Part shown: positions 12,622 to 20,015 of the stretch, one piece after another | Position numbering within the stretch: position 1 is the first letter of the stretch | How the letters are laid out: every line of letters starts with the position of its first letter | Virus record (IMG/VR): IMGVR_UViG_3300043427_000226 | Location: 1 to 26,110 of that record | Direction: 5' to 3' (one strand) | DNA: 26,110 nucleotides | Source of the DNA: a virus | Made by a program: the position numbers and the translations under genes | Notes under the pieces: model-generated | Database searches by the model: none | Told to the model about the DNA's origin: nothing | Seen by the model: only the letters and a program-made list of their open reading frames with translations

Positions 12622-13133
12622 AGTGTTTCTCCTTGCGCCGTTAATTCCGGCAATGCGTCAACAGATGCAATCAAGCCCATTTCGTCATACGATGGTGCAA
12701 TAACTTCTTGTTCGATTTTATCTAGTTCAGCCTCAGACTCAAACTCAGTCATGTGAACCGTAGTCCAAAGCGTGTCCTCTTCGGCGTAGACCGCGCGTTT
12801 AAGCCCAACTTCGGAAATAAACGTGCAAGGCGCTTCCAAATGCTTTTCGCCAAACTCGGTAAACACTACAACTTTACCCTTGGAAATAAAGTTTAGGTGT
12901 TGATGCCGGTGAATTTTGCCAATGATCAATGTGCCTTTGGGAATCATCATCTCGCGCGCGTATGTGCAGCAGCCGTATTTTTCATCTTTGGGTGAAAAAT
13001 AGTGCTTCAACGTGCAGTCTTCCAGCGTAGACTCCAGCGCGCCCTGCGCGATGAGTTTTTGCAAGCCATCTTGCACGACAAGAATGTCTTGTCGAAACCT
13101 GACTTTATCGGAAGAATTGGCGATCTCGTTCAT
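12618..13133 (-). CDS. Cupin-fold protein in the virion operon
   Basis: 171 aa. The ATG at 13133 overlaps the previous gene's stop. A beta-barrel cupin core is visible: IPKGTLIIGKIHRHQHLNFI (metal-ligand-like His-x-His), ISKGKVVVFTEFG and the later TFISEVGLKRAVYAEEDTLWTT. Upstream is a helical segment with CGCCTYARE-like cysteines (YGCCTYAREMM). Cupins of this type appear among phage structural genes, but their role is not known to me; sugar binding, metal binding or an assembly task are options. The position matches P22 gene 14, whose product is a head assembly protein of similar size, but the fold is not the same, so I do not transfer that function. Confidence 0.75.
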   Translation of the reverse strand: MNEIANSSDKVRFRQDILVVQDGLQKLIAQGALESTLEDCTLKHYFSPKDEKYGCCTYAREMMIPKGTLIIGKIHRHQHLNFISKGKVVVFTEFGEKHLEAPCTFISEVGLKRAVYAEEDTLWTTVHMTEFESEAELDKIEQEVIAPSYDEMGLIASVDALPELTAQGETL

Positions 13134-13465
13134 GTCACCTCACGGCCACTGACGCGCATGTTGATAGCTGTGGCAGTGCCTGCAATGGTGCTGATGAAGT
13201 CGCCTATGCCCAGCACTTGGCCCACCAACTCGGGGAAAGTATAGACCTCAGATGCTTGGAGCGTTTTGGTCTTGGTGATCAAGTTGGCGTTGCCGGCAGA
13301 CCCAGCCGCAGTGACCAAGTTGACGCTGATGGTCGCAGCGCTGCCGCTGTAGTTGGTTGCGGTGAATTTATCGATGATGGCCGTGACGCCAGTAGCGGTG
13401 TACTGGGTGGTCTGGCTGTTCTCAACGTTCTTGGCGGGTACAAGGACTTTGACGGTGACTGTCAT
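13130..13465 (-). CDS. Small beta-rich virion protein (111 aa)
   Basis: 111 aa, ATG at 13465 after a TTGGAG SD. The sequence is beta-rich and Thr/Ala/Ser/Gly-rich (for example TATGVTAIIDKFTATNYSGS and AATISVNLVTAAGSAGNANL), with the pattern of a single jelly-roll or Ig-like domain, comparable to small structural proteins of other phages. Residues LQASEVYTFPELVGQVLGIG give a likely edge strand. No signal peptide. It lies between the needle/fibre-like protein and the cupin in the late operon, so a virion component is likely. The exact role is unknown. Confidence 0.65.
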   Translation of the reverse strand: MTVTVKVLVPAKNVENSQTTQYTATGVTAIIDKFTATNYSGSAATISVNLVTAAGSAGNANLITKTKTLQASEVYTFPELVGQVLGIGDFISTIAGTATAINMRVSGREVT

Positions 13466-13468
13466 GGT

Positions 13469-14839
13469 TTACTCCAATAAGAGGCAGTTATTAGCGGCTT
13501 GTTGCATGATGACCCAATTGGTGCCGTCAGACACCATTGTCGCCCAATTGCCTGCAACTGCCAAGAGGATTGCTGTGCCAGCAGACGTGCTGTCAATGGG
13601 CACAACGTTGCTTGACGCAGACACCAAAGTCTGCGCTTGCATGTTCTTAAAAGTCAAGGTGCGGCCAGTCCATGACGATGCGGCGGGCAAAGTCACGGTG
13701 CAAGTTGACCCGGTCTTATTGTTGATAAACCAAGTTTCACCGTTGGCAACCGTAAAGTTGGCGGTTTTGGTGACCGGCGCTCCTGACGCCGCCGCCAACA
13801 CAGACGCTGGCGTGACGTTTGTCCAATAGCCCAATGAAGTGCTGTACTGAATCAAGTCGCCGTTGGCCAACGTGCCAAACTCAACATTTGAGTCAGTGCC
13901 GCCAAGTTTTGAGCCTCGGATGATTTCAACGTGAAAAGACCCAGAACCGCCTGCCCCCGCTTTAATTACATACCCAACTTGTATCTTAATGTTAGGGGCA
14001 ACAGGCTCAACTTTGGTCGGGTTGCCTGTTACTGGGTTGTACCAAATTGGGTCGTCATCAGCCCAAACTTCACCAAAAGCAGTGCCGTTGGTTGTAATGC
14101 CGCGCACTGTTCCAAAAACAGTAGCCCGCCCAAAATCATTAAGAGCCAAGGATTCAGTAGCTACGCCGACAATTGCATTGGCGTCTGTAATCCCCGCAAT
14201 CGTGGGCGCAAACGTAATAACGCCGCTGGCCCCTACAACGCCTGTGTGATAGATAATTTGCAAGGGTGAATCGGTAACAGCGGCAGACGCTTTGCCGTAA
14301 ACAAAAATTTCTTCGCCCACTTGCTGAGTGATGTTGTTGTTGCCCATCTTGGCGTTGAATGAGCCCGTAGCCGAATCAAACCAGAATTGGCCCGCAGTCG
14401 TGCCGATCCAAGGTGGCGCGGTGTCAAAGCCAAGGTAAGGAACCCAATCAATGTTAACTGCCGACAGCGTGCCTAAATCTTGACGTGGCAGCGTTTCAAG
14501 TTGCTGACGCACTTGGTTGATCAGCGCTTGCAACTCGCCCACTTCAGCCGACGGCTGTAAATCGCCTTCATGCCTGATCTTGAGGATATCTTCAGAATAA
14601 TCAATTGCAGGCGGCAACGTCTGCAATTCTTGATTGACCGCACGAAGCGCGGCGTCATAGGACGCAAGCAGCGACTCGGAACTAAACGTAAGCCCCGAAT
14701 CGTCAATAACCCCCGTGGCAACTTCATTGAGCGACAAAAAGAACAAGTACCACGCTCGGTCAATCAACCCGGTGCGTGGGTCAATCAACGGCACCCTGGG
14801 GGGCGTGATGGGCGTCGGGTTTGCGTTTGGGCTAGGCAT
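13469..14839 (-). CDS. Tail needle- or fibre-like protein
   Basis: 456 aa, ATG at 14839 lying inside the end of the gp10 gene (8-nt overlap). The N-terminus is Pro-rich and then reads PLIDPRTGLIDRAWYLFFLS, a pattern seen at the start of many phage tail-tip proteins. A helical segment (about residues 50-120) with coiled-coil character follows, then beta-rich domains, and a C-terminal module (about 350-456) with SDGTNWVIMQ near the end, typical of fibre knobs. It occupies the place of P22 gp26, the trimeric tail needle that plugs the portal after gp10. A fused needle plus fibre is the best guess. Distal tail fibre is the alternative. Confidence 0.65.
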   Translation of the reverse strand: MPSPNANPTPITPPRVPLIDPRTGLIDRAWYLFFLSLNEVATGVIDDSGLTFSSESLLASYDAALRAVNQELQTLPPAIDYSEDILKIRHEGDLQPSAEVGELQALINQVRQQLETLPRQDLGTLSAVNIDWVPYLGFDTAPPWIGTTAGQFWFDSATGSFNAKMGNNNITQQVGEEIFVYGKASAAVTDSPLQIIYHTGVVGASGVITFAPTIAGITDANAIVGVATESLALNDFGRATVFGTVRGITTNGTAFGEVWADDDPIWYNPVTGNPTKVEPVAPNIKIQVGYVIKAGAGGSGSFHVEIIRGSKLGGTDSNVEFGTLANGDLIQYSTSLGYWTNVTPASVLAAASGAPVTKTANFTVANGETWFINNKTGSTCTVTLPAASSWTGRTLTFKNMQAQTLVSASSNVVPIDSTSAGTAILLAVAGNWATMVSDGTNWVIMQQAANNCLLLE

Positions 14840-16271
14840 TGGTCGGGCTGATAATCAATTCGGCCCCCATGATGGCCACTTTGACCGGGTCAGTCATGGA
14901 TAGCTCATAGACGCGATCCCGCAGCTTAAGCGTCATGCCCAGCCGCCTCCAAAACGTCCGGTGGCCATACGCACCGATTCTGCCAAGCGGCGACCAATGC
15001 TCATTTGACCAAGTGTGCCCGCCGTCATCTGACCAACGCAGCATGGCTTCGGGGTATGAGCCTTGGCCAGTATTTAACCCTACGCCTGTCTCACAGTCTA
15101 ATTGCAGGCTGTGGTGGGCCGTGCGCTTCAAGTTGTTCTGACCCGTGGGCAGCGCCCGCCAGGTGCGCAGCCACTTTTGAATCTGTCCATTGTCGGCGTA
15201 CACGTCAAGATCAAAGGCGTAGATGTTGCCGTTTTCAAAATCGCCAACGACAACCTCGTTGTTGAACGCCATCTGGCAGTTGCTGCGGTGCCGGGTAAAC
15301 GCGCCGTCAACAAAGCCGGCACGCTCATGCCAGGCTTGGGTGGCAGCGTCATACACCCAAGTGGTGTTGGCCGTGGGGAAAATCAGCACGTAAAAGCTGT
15401 GGCCATCCTGTTGATAAGTGTACGCAATGGCGTCCGACATATCGCTGTACTGCTGGATTTGCCATTCAACCGCATGGGTCGAGATGCGCTGGCCTTGGTA
15501 ACCGTTAGCCCGGTAGACAATACCTTGCCCCCGGCGATCCCGGCCCAGCCAAAACAGGCCGTTGTCCATCTTGGCGATGGAGTAAGGGGCCGCGCAGCCA
15601 AGCTCATTGAACGCGCCTTGGATGCGTTGCAGGGGGAAGTCTGTGGCGCCTGAGTCGTACCAGACCTCAATGGAATTGGTGCCAAAGGCCCAGACTTCGC
15701 GGAAGTTGGATACCACGGCCAGCAAGCCATCGGGCGACCCTTCGGTGCTGGCAAACTCAAGCGGGTCAATGGACGTGCCGTCCAAAAGGGTCGTGACCCA
15801 CATCTTTTGGCTATTGGGTTCGTTGAACACGAAATAGCCGTCCAAATAGCAGACCGTCACCGCGCCGGGAAAGTCGGGGTCAGTGATCTGGCCAAAAGCG
15901 TTTGTGGTGTTGTTGTAGATGTAGCTGGGGCCGTTGGCTGCGATGAACAGTTGCGTGCCGTTGTCGGCCATGCTGACCGGCCCAGAACCCGCTACGGTGC
16001 CAATCAGCGTGGGCACGTAGGCGTTGTTGATCTTGTAAAGCTCGGTGCCTGACACCACAAAGCCCACGCCATCGTTGGGTGAAAACGCCCACAAGCCCCG
16101 AACCGGGCCAGTGCCCACTGTTGACAAAAGCGTCAACCCTGGGCAACGCTGCAAGAATGCCGGCTCTTTACCGCCTTCGGGGATGACTTCTGGAAACAGA
16201 TTGACCATGCGAGCATCCGCAGCGTTGACGCTGCGGGTCACGTAGGTCGAGCCAAGGATAGGCGTTTTCAT
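14832..16271 (-). CDS. Packaged DNA stabilisation protein, P22 gp10 family
   Basis: 479 aa from the ATG at 16271 (TGATG overlap with the preceding gene). A TTG one codon upstream would add a residue but is less likely. P22 gp10 is 472 aa. The start MKTPILGSTYVTRSVNAADA followed by RMVNLFPEV is the family hallmark (serine/asparagine-rich then N-L-[FY]-P-E). Repeated beta-propeller-like blades with WAFSPNDGVGF, YLDGYFVF and WAFGTNSIEVWYDSG follow. gp10 forms the hexameric hub of the P22 tail below gp4 and closes the portal channel. The C-terminal half has the GxDGGHTWS-like element WSDDGGHTWSNEHWSPLG seen in this family. Confidence 0.92.
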   Translation of the reverse strand: MKTPILGSTYVTRSVNAADARMVNLFPEVIPEGGKEPAFLQRCPGLTLLSTVGTGPVRGLWAFSPNDGVGFVVSGTELYKINNAYVPTLIGTVAGSGPVSMADNGTQLFIAANGPSYIYNNTTNAFGQITDPDFPGAVTVCYLDGYFVFNEPNSQKMWVTTLLDGTSIDPLEFASTEGSPDGLLAVVSNFREVWAFGTNSIEVWYDSGATDFPLQRIQGAFNELGCAAPYSIAKMDNGLFWLGRDRRGQGIVYRANGYQGQRISTHAVEWQIQQYSDMSDAIAYTYQQDGHSFYVLIFPTANTTWVYDAATQAWHERAGFVDGAFTRHRSNCQMAFNNEVVVGDFENGNIYAFDLDVYADNGQIQKWLRTWRALPTGQNNLKRTAHHSLQLDCETGVGLNTGQGSYPEAMLRWSDDGGHTWSNEHWSPLGRIGAYGHRTFWRRLGMTLKLRDRVYELSMTDPVKVAIMGAELIISPTNA

Positions 16272-17002
16272 CAATAATTGCCGGCGTAGATGTTAAAGCG
16301 CTGGCGAGTCGCAATCAACGAGTACGGCATAGACATGATGTCATCAGGATTGTTGATGCGCTTCAAGTTGCGCTTGGACGTCATGGCGATGCGCTGCACT
16401 TGGGGGCTGGGCTCAACGCCAAACTCAGGCGCAAACTCCATGGCCAGGTTGTACACAAAAGCCCGTAGATACCCAGGCGGGAACAAAATGTCGGTTGCCA
16501 AATTGGCAGGCTGACTTAGCTCTTGCACGCTGACAAAGTGGAACTCAAGCAGACGTGTGGGGCGTGGGTAGATGTTGATCGTGACATCTGGGTAGGTCAT
16601 GTTGACGAACATGACTTGGGGAAAGGTTGAGGTTACGGTCTTGACCGCGATGCCGTTGTACTGCTGCTGATTGATCAGCTTAATGCCATACGACACCCCA
16701 GTGCCGGGGTCTTTAAAATAGGTGGCGTCGTCTACCAAAACAGGTCGCACGGCGGTGCCGTTTAGGCGCACTAGAGAACCGGTGGGGCCAAGGGTTTCTT
16801 CAATAGAGCCGACCGGCCAATTGACAATCTGGTCGATGGTACAGAAGACAGACAGACGCTCGGTGTTCCAAGAGTCAATCATCTGGTTGAGCGCCATTAA
16901 AGCGTCTTGAGACACCGATGCAGAAGGGGTTTCACCTTCGGCCAGCACACCCAGCAGCCGCAGCGCCCGGTTGATCTGATCGGCAGCGGTGTAGGTCGCC
17001 AT
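16271..17002 (-). CDS. Tail accessory factor, P22 gp4 family
   Basis: 243 aa, ATG at 17002 after a GGAG SD. The N-terminus TAADQINRALRLLGVLAEGE and the following QDALMALNQMIDSWNTERL match the helical core of the gp4 family, with the conserved W-x-x-E-[RK] group. A beta-rich region (VRPVLVDDATYFKDPGTGVS) and the LAMEFAPEFGVEPSPQVQRI element follow. It is longer than P22 gp4 (166 aa), as are many homologues in environmental phages. P22 gp4 binds the portal at the head-tail junction and has peptidoglycan-hydrolase activity; I see no clear catalytic site here. Located just before gp10, as in P22. Confidence 0.9.
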   Translation of the reverse strand: MATYTAADQINRALRLLGVLAEGETPSASVSQDALMALNQMIDSWNTERLSVFCTIDQIVNWPVGSIEETLGPTGSLVRLNGTAVRPVLVDDATYFKDPGTGVSYGIKLINQQQYNGIAVKTVTSTFPQVMFVNMTYPDVTINIYPRPTRLLEFHFVSVQELSQPANLATDILFPPGYLRAFVYNLAMEFAPEFGVEPSPQVQRIAMTSKRNLKRINNPDDIMSMPYSLIATRQRFNIYAGNY

Positions 17003-17004
17003 AT

Positions 17005-17202
17005 TTACGCTCCTTGTTCGACCGCCTCAACAGCCGGGCGGCCACGTCTACGTTTTACTTCCTGTGGAGCCGCCTCTTCAACAACAATCGGCGTGTCAAG
17101 AGTATAGCGTGTCCAGCCATTTCTTTCATCGTTCTCGGCTTCAAGTTCCATCGATGCAATCTTTGCGCCGTGGACAGGGTGAGACATGTAAATGATGGGC
17201 AT
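17005..17202 (-). CDS. Small AT-hook-like protein (65 aa)
   Basis: 65 aa, start MPIIYMSHPVHGAKIA with a later Met at codon 6. Neither start has an SD. The 17202 ATG abuts the U-tract of a terminator-like hairpin, so translation may be weak or coupled. The protein has an SHPVHGAKIASMELEAENDE segment, then GWTRYTLDTP, and a C-terminal VKRRRGRPAVE with the RGRP core of an AT-hook. This small type is common next to head genes in podoviruses and is usually hypothetical. Minor-groove DNA binding in the packaged head is possible but unproven. It precedes gp4 by 2 nt. Confidence 0.65.
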   Translation of the reverse strand: MPIIYMSHPVHGAKIASMELEAENDERNGWTRYTLDTPIVVEEAAPQEVKRRRGRPAVEAVEQGA

Positions 17203-17228
17203 AAAAAGAAGGGGGTGATTAGCCCCCT
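17203..17228 (-). terminator. Terminator/attenuator after the 73-aa gene
   Basis: On the minus strand AGGGGG (17228-17223) pairs with CCCCCT (17215-17210) over a 7-nt loop, followed by TCTTTTT. The U-tract ends exactly at the ATG of the next gene. The stem is GC-only apart from one A-T pair. It lies inside an operon, so partial termination (attenuation) is more likely than a full stop. Confidence 0.65.
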
Positions 17229-17235
17229 GGTTGGT

Positions 17236-17457
17236 TTAGGCAGTTATGCCAATGTTTTTCAACGCCACACGAAGCGCGTTAATTGCAGTCGCCAGTTCAG
17301 TACCGGTGGCGGTATTGGTGACGGCTGTGATGGCAGCAGCTTGGGCAACAGGCGTAGTGCCATAAAAGCCAGCAGTGCCGCCGGCAGTGCCAATGATTGC
17401 ACCGTCAAGTTGCGGGTCTTCGTACGCAACACCAACAGGTTTAGTGTTTGTAGGCAT
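17236..17457 (-). CDS. Small virion-associated protein (73 aa)
   Basis: 73 aa, ATG at 17457 after an AAGGAAC SD that overlaps the U-tract of the upstream hairpin. Features: DPQLDGAIIGTAGGTAGFYG, then TPVAQAAAITAVTNTATG, and a helical end ALRVALKNIG. This small, Gly/Ala/Thr-rich type with a GFYG-x-TPVAQ motif is frequent downstream of coat genes in phages and is probably a head-fibre or decoration component. It could also be a minor capsid protein. The pattern is familiar, but I know of no proven function. Confidence 0.7.
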   Translation of the reverse strand: MPTNTKPVGVAYEDPQLDGAIIGTAGGTAGFYGTTPVAQAAAITAVTNTATGTELATAINALRVALKNIGITA

Positions 17458-17468
17458 GATTGTTCCTT

Positions 17469-17489
17469 AAAAACAGGGGCCGAAGCCCC
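17469..17489 (-). terminator. Terminator/attenuator after the 135-aa gene
   Basis: On the minus strand GGGGC (17489-17485), tetraloop TTCG, GCCCC (17480-17476), then TGTTTTT. A 5-bp all-GC stem with a UUCG loop and a U-tract is a classic intrinsic terminator. It sits between two small virion genes, and the U-tract runs into the AAGGA SD of the next gene, so it probably passes a fraction of transcripts. Confidence 0.72.
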
Positions 17490-17497
17490 CATTAGGT

Positions 17498-17905
17498 TTA
17501 CTTCAAAAACGCCGAATAGGCTGCGTCACCAGTACGCACGAAACGGTACGTGTGCGCACCAAAACGTGGGACAGTCACAGAGCCAAAGATCGTAATACCA
17601 GTGCCTGTGGTAACAGGAACGGTAGACGATGAGCCGGTGTTGTTGTTGTTGCAAATGGTCAATTCAAAAGCTGAACCAACTTTTGCGCTAGGAATAGCTG
17701 CATCAAGCAACGCTGCGGTGGGCAACGTAACTGTCAATGTAGCGTCCGAGGCTTTTGCACAAACAACCAAACCAACCGCCACTTGAGCGGCGGTCAAAGT
17801 GGTGTCGCCGGTCAAAGTTGCGGGGATGGTTTGTACGGTGAGTTGAGCTTCAGTCAGATTGCCGTCACCAACTTGGTAACCGCCTGCGCCGTTAGGTAAT
17901 GCCAT
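17498..17905 (-). CDS. Beta-rich capsid decoration-type protein (135 aa)
   Basis: 135 aa from the ATG at 17905, behind an AAAGGAAA SD; the in-frame upstream Met at 17953 would read through the coat hairpin. Starts MALPNGAGGYQVGDGNLTEA. The sequence TLTVTLPTAALLDAAIPSAK, then FELTICNNN, TTGTGITIFGSVTVP and HTYRFVRTGDAAYSAF is a beta-sandwich of the knob type seen in phage decoration and fibre proteins. Its position right after coat and its strong SD point to an abundant head-surface protein. Weak resemblance to the C-terminal knob of the 456-aa protein (13469-14839) suggests a shared fold family. Confidence 0.7.
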   Translation of the reverse strand: MALPNGAGGYQVGDGNLTEAQLTVQTIPATLTGDTTLTAAQVAVGLVVCAKASDATLTVTLPTAALLDAAIPSAKVGSAFELTICNNNNTGSSSTVPVTTGTGITIFGSVTVPRFGAHTYRFVRTGDAAYSAFLK

Positions 17906-17918
17906 GATAATTTCCTTT

Positions 17919-17956
17919 AAAAAAGTTACGAAATGAAGCCCCCGAAGGGGCATTCA
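17919..17956 (-). terminator. Terminator/attenuator after the coat gene
   Basis: On the minus strand TGAA-t-GCCCC (17956-17947), loop TTCG, GGGGC-TTCA (17942-17934): nine base pairs with one bulged base. A TTT directly follows, and a TTTTTT run (17924-17919) lies about 10 nt further, just ahead of the next SD. The discontinuous tract suggests partial termination or an RNA 3'-end protector after the highly expressed coat gene. Confidence 0.6.
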
Positions 17957-17959
17957 AGA

Positions 17960-19159
17960 TCAACCCCAAATGCGGCAGGCCATCTGAGGACGAATGGTGG
18001 AGAAGCCATACAACACGTCGATACGGCAAGGCATACGGTCGTTGTTGATGTCGTACTGGCGAACCACACGCAAGCTGATGCCATTGTGGACGGCGCGCGC
18101 AGCCATGTCGACGCCTTGGGGCAGCAACAAGTCAGCGGTGGCGAACGTGATGGCGTCCTTGTGGTAGACCAAGTTCTGGGGGTACTGAGTTGAAGCAGCG
18201 CCCACAAACACCACAGCTTTGTTGTTACCAGGCAAGGTCAGCATGGTAGCCAGAGCGTGGCTGGCCGAGTACATCGGCGCAACGGTCACAGTGGCGGTTG
18301 TGGTGCTGGTCGAGGAGGCCAAAGCCACAAACTGGAACAGCGAGCCGGTGGACTCACGGGTCTGTGGGTTCACGGCGTAGCAGTCAGCAATGGTAAACAC
18401 GTCACCAACGGCGATGGTTTCACCAGAGCCAACAGTCAGCGTCAGCGTCGCAGAGCCTTCAGCGGTCACGGCGGCAGCAGTGACGGTGCCGGTAGCGGCG
18501 CGGGTGCCAGTGGAGTGCTGCTTGATCGACTGAGACATGTTGATCTCGTCAAAGCCCAACACACCCATGCCCATCATGCCATTCTTGAACTGGCGGCTGA
18601 TGGTATCGGTGGGGTTGAACAGACCCTTCATGCCTTCAACCAAACCAGCGTTAGCGGCGGGGTTGACGGTGGCATAACGGGGGCTCATCACAGCGGCGTT
18701 CTCGTTCAGCTTCTGCTGGGCTTGCAACAGCACCAAAGAGGTCGAAGGAGTGGTGCCAGGCGTGCCCACGGTGTTACCGATGCTCTTGTAAGCATTGGCA
18801 ACGTCGGCATCGATGGAGCTGGCCAACTGGCTGATACGAGGCTTCAACACACGCTCTGCGAAGTCATCCAATTGCATGGTCAATTCAGCAGATGTGAAGT
18901 TGACACCAATGTGCTTTTGGCTGGCCACGGTCAAGGTGGTGAACTGTTCGTTGTCGTCTTGAACTTGCAAGGCGGCACCGTCGGTCACCAAAGCGCGATC
19001 AGGCAGGCGAATACGCAGGGTCGAACCAATCTTGGCACCTTCAACAGCAAAGCTGTCGTCGTACTGACGGTTCACGTTACGGGTCAACACAAGGTTGTTT
19101 TCGAGAATCTCAAGCGCTTTGCGCGTGATCATGTCGATGGTTAAGATACTGTTAGCCAT
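17960..19159 (-). CDS. Major coat protein, P22 gp5 family
   Basis: 399 aa (P22 gp5 has 430), ATG at 19159 with an AAAGGA SD. The N-terminus MANSILTIDMITRKALEILE followed by NNLVLTRNVNRQYDD is the signature of the P22 coat family, as are GSTLRIRLPDRALVTDGAAL and QKHIGVNFTSAELTMQLDDF. The C-terminal HNGISLRVVRQYDINNDRMP and RIDVLYGFSTIRP complete the HK97-like fold. An Ala/Thr-rich insertion around residues 225-265 (TGTVTAAAVTAEGSATLTLT) is in the place of the accessory I-domain. It forms the icosahedral shell. Scaffold lies directly upstream and decoration-like genes directly downstream. Confidence 0.95.
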   Translation of the reverse strand: MANSILTIDMITRKALEILENNLVLTRNVNRQYDDSFAVEGAKIGSTLRIRLPDRALVTDGAALQVQDDNEQFTTLTVASQKHIGVNFTSAELTMQLDDFAERVLKPRISQLASSIDADVANAYKSIGNTVGTPGTTPSTSLVLLQAQQKLNENAAVMSPRYATVNPAANAGLVEGMKGLFNPTDTISRQFKNGMMGMGVLGFDEINMSQSIKQHSTGTRAATGTVTAAAVTAEGSATLTLTVGSGETIAVGDVFTIADCYAVNPQTRESTGSLFQFVALASSTSTTTATVTVAPMYSASHALATMLTLPGNNKAVVFVGAASTQYPQNLVYHKDAITFATADLLLPQGVDMAARAVHNGISLRVVRQYDINNDRMPCRIDVLYGFSTIRPQMACRIWG

Positions 19160-19179
19160 GGAAAAAGTCCTTTAAAAAT

Positions 19180-19962
19180 TTAGCGGTTTGCCTGCATCTT
19201 TTTCAACTGTCGGGCTCGTTCGGCATCAATCCACTCTGAAGCACTCATGGTCTTGGTAGACCGTGGGTCAGTCGTGTCATAAGCCGGCGCTCCAGAGGAG
19301 CGAGCCGTCACGGGCGAAATCGGTGCTGGCGCGGATGTCGTTTTCTTCACTGGTGGATCGCTGGCCAACTTGGCCTCAATCCTTCCAATTTCCTTGGCCT
19401 GCAAGATAGGTGCAAGACGGGAGATTCGATCTGCTTCCTTGGGGTTTGCACCGAGGTAGTAAGCTACTTCAGGGCCAACGTCCGAGGCTTGAATCGACTG
19501 AGCCATCACGGTCGTGATTGGAAGTTTCGGGTTGTACGCGACCTGTTCAAAGTCATCGTATTTGTTCCGAGCTTCTTCTTCCTTTTCGTGATAAGTCTCA
19601 AGAATTTCAGATTGCTGCCGGGCATGTTCACGCTGGGCAAGCAGCTCTTCAGCCTTTTTGTAGGCCAATGCGTCTGCATAGGCTTCAGGACTGTCAAACT
19701 GATCAACCGGCGGGATGTCTGCTGGCGCTCTCAATGCCTGCGTTTCCGCTTGCCTTTGAGTCTGCTCTCTTTCCCACTTACGCTGTTCTCTCGCAAGCCG
19801 CTTACCGATGGCTGCATCCAGTTCTTCTTGGGTAAAAACCCTTGAAGGTTCTTTCTGCTCATCAGCGACTACCGGCGCATTTTCTACAGTCTCAGGAGTG
19901 GCCGTCACTTCCGTTGCTGGCGCGGAGTCAACTTCCGCTAGGTTTTGGACTTCTTCAGTCAT
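19180..19962 (-). CDS. Scaffolding protein
   Basis: 260 aa from the ATG at 19962, with an AGGA upstream; in-frame upstream codons contain a perfect hairpin and look like leader. Sequence is highly charged and helical: FTQEELDAAIGKRLAREQRK, WEREQTQRQAETQ, then KKAEELLAQREHARQQSEIL. It ends with a basic helix (EWIDAERARQLKKMQANR), as in scaffolds where a C-terminal helix-turn-helix binds coat. P22 gp8 has 303 residues. Gene order scaffold-coat is conserved. The DUF is unnamed in my memory, but low complexity, charge and position make the call strong. It directs procapsid assembly and is expected to leave before DNA packaging. Confidence 0.85.
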   Translation of the reverse strand: MTEEVQNLAEVDSAPATEVTATPETVENAPVVADEQKEPSRVFTQEELDAAIGKRLAREQRKWEREQTQRQAETQALRAPADIPPVDQFDSPEAYADALAYKKAEELLAQREHARQQSEILETYHEKEEEARNKYDDFEQVAYNPKLPITTVMAQSIQASDVGPEVAYYLGANPKEADRISRLAPILQAKEIGRIEAKLASDPPVKKTTSAPAPISPVTARSSGAPAYDTTDPRSTKTMSASEWIDAERARQLKKMQANR

Positions 19963-19983
19963 GTCAATGAATCCTAAGATTCC

Positions 19984-20000
19984 CCGGTGAACCTCACCGG
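19984..20000 (-). promoter_or_regulatory. Hairpin in the leader of the scaffold gene
   Basis: CCGGTGA and TCACCGG form a perfect 7-bp stem with a 3-nt loop, 22-38 nt upstream of the scaffold ATG. No U-tract follows on the minus strand, so it is not an intrinsic terminator. It could protect or process the scaffold-coat mRNA or tune scaffold translation. It sits in an open frame extending upstream from the chosen start, which supports the shorter scaffold start. Confidence 0.45.
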
Positions 20001-20015
20001 TAAGGTTTGTCAGCA

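Noticed and set aside
18257-19144. Long open frame (295 codons) on the + strand
   Set aside because: Antisense to the well supported coat gene; its Gly/His/Gln-rich product is typical of a shadow frame.
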